Assembly: GCA_964423835.1 (NCBI GenBank) | Contig: CAYRGJ010000015.1 | Location: 10,606 to 74,605 of the forward strand | Direction: 5' to 3' | DNA from: JAFGCL01 sp964423835 | Lineage (GTDB): Bacteria > Chloroflexota > Dehalococcoidia > UBA2247 > RBG-13-53-26 | DNA length: 64,000 nt | Shown here: positions 59,974 to 64,000 of the stretch, one piece after another | Layout of the letters: every line of letters begins with the position of its first letter | Position numbering within the stretch: the stretch's first letter is position 1 | Notes under the pieces: model-generated | Told to the model about the DNA's origin: nothing | Database searches by the model: none | What the model saw: only the letters and a program-made list of their open reading frames with translations | Program-made: the position numbers and the translations under genes

Positions 59974-61035
59974 TCAGCCAGCTTCAGGTCGGCGGGATGA
60001 GGCCGGGCCGGCCGGCGACTGCCCGGCCCGGGCCGCCAGGTGCGCGTGAACCAGGTAGGGGAAGGACATCTTCCGCAGCTCCAGCAGTATGGTGCACTCC
60101 GCGGAGATGATCCCGGGGACCCCCCCCAGGTCCCTCTCCAGGAAGGCGGAGAGGTCTATGGGCGTGGGGAACATGGACCAGATGATTATGTCGTGCCGCC
60201 CGGCAGCCAGCACCACCCCGTGGACGTTGGGCAGCAAGCACAGGCGGCCGGCGATGGCGCTGGTGTCGCTGGGAAGCGTCTTTATGCCCACCATGGCGAA
60301 GATGTGATAGCCCAGGGCCAGGGGGCTGGTGTGGGCCACCACCCGGGCGATGCGCTGGTCCAGCAGGCGCTGCAGCCGGGTGCTGGTGTAGGCCCGGCTG
60401 GCGCCCAGCTTCCGGGCCAGGTCCGACACCGGCTGGCGGCCGTCCGCCTCCAGCTGGTGCAGCAGCCGCAGGTCCATCTCATCCACGGTCAGCTCCCCGG
60501 CCCGGGCCTCCGCCAGCTCCGAACGGGGCGCCGCGGCCACCGGGGGTTGTCTTTCCTTGACCAGCCCGGACGACGCCAGGTAAGAGAAGGACATCTTGCG
60601 CCACTCCAGGACCGTAGTGGTCTCCACCGACTTGATGCCCGGTATGGCGCCCAGGTCCCTGGTGAGCAGCGCCGAGAGCTCTCCCGGATCAGCCAGCATG
60701 GCCTCGATAACGATGTTGTGGGTGCCGGCCGTGATCATCACCAGCTGGACGCTGGCCAGTGCCCGAAGCCGGTCCGCCGCGGCGTGAAGGTCGGCCAGCG
60801 AGACCTGCAGGCCCACCATGGCCATGGTCCGCAGCCCCAGGACGCGGGCGTCGGTGAAGGTGACGATCCGGGTCACGTCACGGTCCAGCAGGCCCTGCAG
60901 CCTCTTACCGGCATACGCCCGGCTGACGCCCAGGGTCTTGGCCAGCGCGGAAATAGACTGGCGCCCGTCAGCCTCCATCTCCCTCAGAATCCTGAGGTCG
61001 AGATCATCCAGCTCCGGATCGCCCTGTGGAACCAT
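59974..61035 (-). CDS. Double Lrp/AsnC-family regulator (two HTH-RAM units fused)
   Basis: 353 residues made of two complete Lrp/AsnC units. Unit 1 spans about 8-155 (LDLRILREMEADGRQSISAL, then a RAM domain) and unit 2 about 188-330 (MDLRLLHQLEADGRQPVSDL, then RAM), joined by a ~30-residue linker. Both end in matching LEWRKMSFSYL and LELRKMSFPYL segments, showing internal duplication. Lrp proteins normally form dimers and octamers from single units. A 12-bp palindrome between the -35 and -10 of its own promoter suggests autoregulation. The CoA-transferase pair directly downstream is the likely target, by position. Confidence 0.88.
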   Translation of the reverse strand: MVPQGDPELDDLDLRILREMEADGRQSISALAKTLGVSRAYAGKRLQGLLDRDVTRIVTFTDARVLGLRTMAMVGLQVSLADLHAAADRLRALASVQLVMITAGTHNIVIEAMLADPGELSALLTRDLGAIPGIKSVETTTVLEWRKMSFSYLASSGLVKERQPPVAAAPRSELAEARAGELTVDEMDLRLLHQLEADGRQPVSDLARKLGASRAYTSTRLQRLLDQRIARVVAHTSPLALGYHIFAMVGIKTLPSDTSAIAGRLCLLPNVHGVVLAAGRHDIIIWSMFPTPIDLSAFLERDLGGVPGIISAECTILLELRKMSFPYLVHAHLAARAGQSPAGPASSRRPEAG

Positions 61036-61084
61036 GGCCCGTGGTGCCGCGCCCGTCTCTCCCCTCCTGCCCGAACGTGAGGAA

Positions 61085-61114
61085 AGTCTAGGGCATGGCC
61101 TCGAGGCCTGTCAA
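61085..61114 (-). promoter_or_regulatory. Promoter of the double Lrp gene with an embedded palindrome
   Basis: On the minus strand: perfect TTGACA (61109-61114), 18-bp spacer, TAGACT (61085-61090, 4/6). The spacer contains the perfect 12-bp palindrome GGCCTCGAGGCC (61097-61108), placed where a bound regulator would block RNA polymerase. Confidence 0.5.
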
Positions 61115-61314
61115 ACGTTCGGCGTCACTCCGCTCCCGCCCATGCGCCCTGTATTGGCTATGTGTATCCAGACCAGGGTGCCGCCCGGGCCAGAGTGCGT
61201 GCCGCCATGCTCAGCATGGCTGACACTTTGGCCGCACCTTCAGCGGCCGCTCCAGCCGGCCCCCTCGAGGGCCCTGCCGCACCGCGCCCGCCCGGCTCAC
61301 CGGGCCCAAAAGCA

Positions 61315-61341
61315 GCGTGCTGGCCCATCGAGCCAGCACGC
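61315..61341 (-). terminator. Terminator of the oxidoreductase operon
   Basis: Perfect 10-bp stem GCGTGCTGGC/GCCAGCACGC with a 7-base loop, about 30 bp after the stop at 61373. On the minus strand it is followed by TGCTTTTGGG, a short T tract. A moderately good intrinsic terminator. Confidence 0.6.
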
Positions 61342-61372
61342 GCTGAAGTAAAGAGGTCCCCCCGGCCACAAA

Positions 61373-63016
61373 CTATCCGTAGGTCTTGAGGTACTTCTCC
61401 ATAAGCCTGGTGGGCTTCCACCACTTCTTGAGGCCCATGTCCTCGGCCACCTTGTTGGCGGCGATGTAGCTCGGCCCGCCGGTGACCATGCCCCCGGGAT
61501 AGGTGGAGGCGCCACAGAGGTAGAGCCCCTCGATGGGCGTCTTGGACGTGGAGCACTCGATGTTCGGCCGGTTGAAGCCGATCTGCATCGGGGTGTAGTC
61601 GCCGTGCTTGACCCCGCCCCGCCGCATGTTGGGGAAGCGGGTCTCGATGTCCTCCGGCGTCTCGCCCAGGCTCATTATGATGTTCTCTTTCTTCATGTTG
61701 GGGGCGGCCTTGGCCCACTTCTCCATGACGGCCGCCTCAACCTCGGCGTTCTTCTTCTCCCAGCCGCCCTCGATGCCATACGGGGCGTGCATCTGCAGGA
61801 AGGAGACCTGCCCGCCGGGCTTCCGCACCAGGTGCGGGTCCCAGAAGCTCTCGCAGGTCACGTGACCGCCCATGAGCTTGTAGTCCAGCTTGCCCTGCAT
61901 GACGTTCTTCCAGTGGTTCACCACCTGGTCGCAGCTGTCGAAGCCCACGACGGTCATGAAGCTCTCGTCAGCCCAGGGATCGTCGCACTTGTACTTCGGC
62001 ATCTCCTTGGAGACGGTGTGCAGGGTGTAGTAGCTCCACTTGTCGTACTTCCAGGCCTCCGCGCTGTCCTTGAGGAAGGTCCCCGGCAGGTTCTTGGCCC
62101 CGATGAGGTCCAGGAACGTGGTCTGGGGGTCGAGGCTGGAGATAACGACCGGGGCGTGCAGGGTGCGGCCTTCCCAGGTGTCGACGCCGGCCACCTTGCC
62201 GTTCTGCAGGATGATCTGGTTGGCCTGGGTGGCGTCCAGGATCATGCCGCCGTTGCGCAGGATCTCGCGGGAGAACGCGCCGGCCATCTTGTGCGAACCG
62301 CCCAGCAGCACGCACTTGTCCATGGCCCGGGTCAGCAGCAGGGGCACGAAGAGCCCGACGCCGGTCTCATTGGGATCCAGCCCCCACATGCAGGTGGCGT
62401 AGAGCAGCAGGGCCCGGATCTTGTCGCTCTCGAAGCACTCCTTCATGACCGCCAGGGGGCTCTTCTCATTGAGCTCCAGGAGCTCCTTGCCCAGCTCGGT
62501 CTTCTGCATGCTCACGATCAGGTCCAGCGAGGGCTTGGCCGGCAGGTAGGTGGCCGGCCCCACGATCTCGTCCATCATCCGCTGCCAGATGCGCATGTGC
62601 TTGCCGAAGGCGATGGCGTCCTTGGTGGAGTACTTGTGGAAGGAGTCCATGGTGTCCTCTATCATCTTGGTCAGCAGCAGGCAGGTGCCGTCGCTGAAGA
62701 CCATGGACATCTGCAGGTTGGGCTTGATCCAGGTCAGCGCATGCACATCAAGGTTGAAGTCCTTGATGGCCGGCATGTAGTCCACCATCATGTGGTAGAT
62801 GGCATGCATGTTGGAGTAGTAGCAGGGGAAGAGCACTTCCTCCGTGGCCAGCCCGCCGCCGACCTCGTAGCGCCGCTCCACCAGGCAGACCTTGGCCCCG
62901 GCCTTCGCCAGGTAGGCCGCGGTCATAAGCCCGTTCGGCCCGCCGCCGATGACCACTGCGTCCCAGTTGCTGTCCGCAGGGAATTCGTCGAATAGCTTAC
63001 CGCTTATACCATCCAT
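61373..63016 (-). CDS. FAD-dependent oxidoreductase, phytoene-desaturase-like
   Basis: 547 residues from the ATG at 63016, behind AAGGAGG; the longer frame from 63202 is the shadow of the upstream gene. N-terminal FAD motif VIGGGPNGLMTAAYLAKAG, then VCLVERRYEVGGGLATEE, and a C-terminal FAD contact GLYLCGASTYPGGMVTGGP. This is the CrtI/COG1233 family of amine-oxidase-like flavoproteins. The HAIYHMMVDYMP region and abundant Trp/Met suggest a large hydrophobic substrate, but carotenoid genes are absent. It lies 20 bp after a paralogue, so the two may form one complex or act in sequence. Confidence 0.9.
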   Translation of the reverse strand: MDGISGKLFDEFPADSNWDAVVIGGGPNGLMTAAYLAKAGAKVCLVERRYEVGGGLATEEVLFPCYYSNMHAIYHMMVDYMPAIKDFNLDVHALTWIKPNLQMSMVFSDGTCLLLTKMIEDTMDSFHKYSTKDAIAFGKHMRIWQRMMDEIVGPATYLPAKPSLDLIVSMQKTELGKELLELNEKSPLAVMKECFESDKIRALLLYATCMWGLDPNETGVGLFVPLLLTRAMDKCVLLGGSHKMAGAFSREILRNGGMILDATQANQIILQNGKVAGVDTWEGRTLHAPVVISSLDPQTTFLDLIGAKNLPGTFLKDSAEAWKYDKWSYYTLHTVSKEMPKYKCDDPWADESFMTVVGFDSCDQVVNHWKNVMQGKLDYKLMGGHVTCESFWDPHLVRKPGGQVSFLQMHAPYGIEGGWEKKNAEVEAAVMEKWAKAAPNMKKENIIMSLGETPEDIETRFPNMRRGGVKHGDYTPMQIGFNRPNIECSTSKTPIEGLYLCGASTYPGGMVTGGPSYIAANKVAEDMGLKKWWKPTRLMEKYLKTYG

Positions 63017-63036
63017 TTGATCTGTCCTCCTTCTCT

Positions 63037-64000
63037 TTACGGACGCTTCGCCGAAATCTTGCCGTCTTGCGGGATGTACCACGGCGACGGATACCACCAC
63101 GGTCCCGGCTGGGCTATGCCGTCCTCGATCATGGTGTGCATCAGGTTGTAGCCGCAGGCCATCAGGCAAAGGCCTCCGGGATGCAGGGACGACTGATGGC
63201 ACAGGTACAGGCCGTCAATCTGGGTGCGGCCGCGCGCCAGCTCCGGCAGGGGACGGGTGGTCCACCACTCATCCTTGTCGTGCCGGACGCCGTACCAGGA
63301 GCCTCCGAACAGGCCGGAGTTGCGCAGCTCGGAGTCGTACGGGGTGTTGACGAAGGTCTTGACGATGTTGTCCGAATCCAGGTTCTCGCAGACCACGCCC
63401 GCCAGCTCCAGGTTGTAGGCATTGAGCTCGTTCTTGATCCTGTTGATGTTCTCCATGCCCTCCGGGTCGTACTCCGGGGTGGCCACGATGGTGTCGAAGG
63501 GGCCGCAGATGTACTGGCCGGGCCGGGTGCACTGGGGATGGGTCTCGTCGTAGTTCTGGTTGCCCACCCACAGGAACAGGCCCTCCTTGGCCGGGATGCG
63601 GGGCCGGCCCTTCCAGCCCAGGGCCTCCGCCATGTGGGCGAAGTACTCCTTCCTGGTGCCCGCGCCGCCCACGAAGGGACCGCCGGTGAACACGCCCTCC
63701 CCGGACATGGCCCCGGCCCACTTGTCCCGGAACTTGAGCTGCTTCTTGGTCAGCCAGTGGGTCACGTAGAGGCTGCCGCCCTTGGGGCTGAGGTCATGTA
63801 TCTTCTGCAGGAAGCCCAGGTCAAGGTGGCTGGGCCCGATCAGCTTATTGAATGTATGCCGGATATCGCAGGCGCTGATCACCGCCTTGTTGGCCCAGAT
63901 CCTCTTCTCGCCCCTGGGGGCGGTGTCCGCCAGCCTGACGCCCACCGCCGTGCCGTTGTTGATGATGATCTCCTCCACCTTGCAGCAGGTGCGGGCCACC
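63037..64000 (-). CDS. FAD-dependent oxidoreductase, phytoene-desaturase-like (5' partial)
   Basis: C-terminal ~320 residues of a second CrtI/COG1233-type flavoprotein; the N-terminal FAD-binding part lies beyond the window. Visible: VISACDIRHTFNKLIGPSHL (substrate-side strand), FVNTPYDSELRNSGLFGGSWYG and the C-terminal FAD segment GLYLCHQSSLHPGGLCLMACGYN. The tail PGPWWYPSPWYIPQDG is unusually aromatic. Same strand, 20 bp upstream of the paralogue at 61373-63016. The pair implies a two-component flavoenzyme, but no substrate can be named. Confidence 0.88.
   Translation of the reverse strand, partial: VARTCCKVEEIIINNGTAVGVRLADTAPRGEKRIWANKAVISACDIRHTFNKLIGPSHLDLGFLQKIHDLSPKGGSLYVTHWLTKKQLKFRDKWAGAMSGEGVFTGGPFVGGAGTRKEYFAHMAEALGWKGRPRIPAKEGLFLWVGNQNYDETHPQCTRPGQYICGPFDTIVATPEYDPEGMENINRIKNELNAYNLELAGVVCENLDSDNIVKTFVNTPYDSELRNSGLFGGSWYGVRHDKDEWWTTRPLPELARGRTQIDGLYLCHQSSLHPGGLCLMACGYNLMHTMIEDGIAQPGPWWYPSPWYIPQDGKISAKRP

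Larger units (their letters stand above)
61036..61372. other. 337-bp non-coding interval with serial hairpins
   Basis: No convincing gene. From the Lrp start outward it holds the Lrp promoter (61085-61114), then a perfect 17-bp hairpin GCCATGCTCAGCATGGC (61204-61220), a GGCCGC/GCGGCC hairpin (61230-61248), the palindrome CCCTCGAGGG (61262-61271) and the terminator-like hairpin at 61315-61341. The middle part has no assigned function. Confidence 0.6.

Overview
High-GC bacterial chromosome (about 65-70% G+C by eye). The gene set suggests an anaerobic or facultative, uncultured member of the Chloroflexota (Dehalococcoidia-like). The hints are a GyrB reading YNSIDEA, a decarboxylase-type sodium pump, paired family III CoA-transferases, ADP-forming acyl-CoA synthetase and PadR/HAAS pairs. 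This placement is inference; there is no rRNA or tRNA in the window to test it. Because G+C is high, nearly every real gene has long open shadow frames.

Layout. 1-4 kb: end of a CorC/HlyC-type CBS protein, an MBL hydrolase, a small membrane protein, an alpha/beta hydrolase that appears to start at ATC, and an AraC/GyrI-type regulator with a damaged 5' end. 4-7.4 kb: a NarL-type two-component pair, divergent from a DEAD-box helicase. 7.6-10.6 kb: an iron module, DtxR-FeoA-FeoA fusion plus FeoB, behind a clear palindromic operator. 10.6-17.3 kb (minus): an apparent operon of OadG-like, biotin-carrier and OadB-like sodium-pump subunits, a Ca-type P-ATPase and a MacB-like ABC pair. 17.5-20 kb: a beta-helix lipoprotein with a leaderless promoter and an HNH protein. 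20-31 kb (minus): ABC solute-binding lipoprotein, RicT, HisD, MBL hydrolase, leucyl aminopeptidase, P-loop kinase, PlsY-like protein, HAAS/PadR pair, DegV and a DUF362 ferredoxin-like protein. 31-34 kb: larE-larB-larC, the nickel-pincer cofactor operon. 34-45 kb (minus): lipoprotein, GyrB, FadH-like flavoenzyme, hydrolase, SDR39U1-type epimerase, RarA, transglutaminase, HtpX, LemA and a TFIIB-type zinc-ribbon protein. 45-51.5 kb: a soluble protein of 13 PAS domains and HD-GYP, then YjbQ. 51.5-55.4 kb (minus): competence genes comEC (frameshifted at a 9-base homopolymer) and comEA, and an ATP-grasp acyl-CoA synthetase subunit. 55.6-64 kb: acyl-CoA dehydrogenase, a lipoprotein, two CoA-transferases, a double Lrp/AsnC regulator and two phytoene-desaturase-like oxidoreductases; together they resemble an acyl-CoA catabolic island.

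The most unusual signal is not a gene. At six places a short degenerate tandem array (unit 18-28 bp, 2-6 copies) begins exactly at the 3' end of a gene, and its first copy contains that gene's stop codon. Each array has its own unit sequence, derived from its own gene end. Other points worth checking are the comEC homopolymer frameshift, leaderless and extended -10 promoters, -35 elements built on upstream stop codons, non-ATG starts (ATC, CTG, TTG, GTG), a CoA-transferase pair in which one partner has lost the catalytic Asp, and a PAS receptor built from a repeated three-domain cassette.
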